Position numbers and translations under genes: made by a program | Source: DASYSA01 sp036003885 | GTDB taxonomy: Bacteria > Acidobacteriota > Blastocatellia > UBA7656 | Reading direction: 5' to 3' | DNA: 6,613 nucleotides | Assembly: GCA_036003885.1 (NCBI GenBank) | Contig: DASYSA010000508.1 | Location: 1 to 6,613, forward strand | The notes under the pieces: model-generated | The model's input: the letters and a program-made list of their open reading frames with translations, nothing else | What the model was told of the DNA's origin: nothing | The model's database searches: none | Shown: one piece after another, positions 6,346-6,613 of the stretch | Layout: each line of letters starts with the position of its first letter | Position numbering within the stretch: position 1 is the stretch's first letter

Positions 6346-6480
6346 GTTGCTCGTTGCTCGTTGCTCGTTTTCCGTTTTCTTGTGCTTAGGGTCTTTGGGT
6401 ATGCTTCCAACTCGAGGAACCTAAAACGAGAAACCATAAACGGGAAACGAGCAACGAGAAACGAGGAACGAAAAACGAGA
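6346..6480. repeat. Heptanucleotide array D (GTTGCTC/GTTTCTC units), inverted arms, running to a start codon
   Basis: The plus strand at 6346-6380 has five units: GTTGCTC three times, then GTTTTCC and GTTTTCT. The minus strand from 6476 to 6421 has eight units in unbroken 7-nt register: GTTTTTC, GTTCCTC, GTTTCTC, GTTGCTC, GTTTCCC, GTTTATG, GTTTCTC, GTTTTAG. The best pairing is 6359-6377 with 6438-6456, 18 of 19 bases. A non-repeat spacer (6381-6420) separates the arms. The array begins 7 nt after the permease stop and ends at the base before the next ATG. Confidence 0.9.
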
Positions 6481-6613
6481 ATGCCGGCAAAGACGAAGCA
6501 GGTTGCGGCGAGCGCGGAGGCAGGTCCCATTCCACGGGCGGGCGTGGTGATGGGGATTCTGTTCCTGATCTTTTTCCTCGGTCAAAGCGACAATCAAATG
6601 ATCTCGCCTCTGC
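6481..6613 (+). CDS. Major facilitator superfamily transporter, first 44 codons (cut by window edge)
   Basis: A 20-residue polar, basic leader (MPAKTKQVAASAEAGPIPRA) is followed by the start of a membrane helix, GVVMGILFLIFFLGQSDNQM. The ending, with Asp37 before ISPL, matches the TM1 end of MFS proteins, where a D-x(2-4)-L/I-x-P-L pattern is common. The substrate is not readable from this fragment. The only Shine-Dalgarno-like bases, GAGGA at 6463-6467, lie 13 nt upstream inside repeat D. An in-frame ATG at 6550 would remove the leader and start in the helix, so 6481 is preferred. The 142-nt gap from the permease suggests a separate function, though read-through is possible. Confidence 0.7.
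   Translation, partial: MPAKTKQVAASAEAGPIPRAGVVMGILFLIFFLGQSDNQMISPL

Noticed and set aside
6288..6530. Minus-strand 80-codon open frame with a hydrophobic N-terminus
   Set aside because: It is made of the antisense of the MFS start plus repeat D; the residue pattern (FRSSFLVARFPFMVSRF) mirrors the heptads.

Overview
This is a chromosomal window from a moderately GC-rich free-living bacterium. The mix of a Bacillus-type (Fe-S class) PurF, a secreted nucleotide pyrophosphatase/phosphodiesterase, an RNase Z-like hydrolase, ABC-2 export genes and gaps packed with heptanucleotide arrays suggests an Acidobacteriota-like lineage (Blastocatellia, for example). That placement is a low-confidence inference, and nothing in the window proves it.

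Layout. Four genes run on the minus strand from about 3641 down to 1: an MBL-fold RNase Z-like hydrolase (3641-2883), an exported alkaline-phosphatase-superfamily phosphodiesterase (2754-1315), an unrecognised 80-aa protein (1232-990) and purF (865-1, cut by the window edge at the start of its phosphoribosyltransferase domain). Three genes run divergently on the plus strand from about 3951: an ABC ATPase (3951-4688), a large ABC-2-type membrane protein 6 nt downstream (4695-6338), and the first 44 codons of a major facilitator transporter (6481 to the edge). Only the ABC pair is a clear operon forming one machine, probably an exporter. The minus-strand genes share a direction but no obvious pathway.

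The unusual part is between the genes. Four of the six gaps hold arrays of degenerate 7-nt units. Each gap has its own unit, and three of the four arrays are arranged as inverted arms that can form hairpins. The arrays run flush to gene boundaries: two touch the stop codon of the upstream gene, one ends a few bases before a ribosome binding site, and one runs to the base before a start codon. The 2780-2884 array has perfect 38-bp arms. These arrays also create false reading frames, including a 44-residue false N-terminus on the phosphodiesterase.

A second oddity is the MBL-fold gene. Its conserved N-terminus (an IKLTILGSGTSVP-like segment) begins at an ATC codon placed 8 nt after a good Shine-Dalgarno sequence, with no ATG, GTG or TTG between it and the upstream in-frame stop. 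I found no clear defence system, CRISPR array, IS element, tRNA or rRNA.
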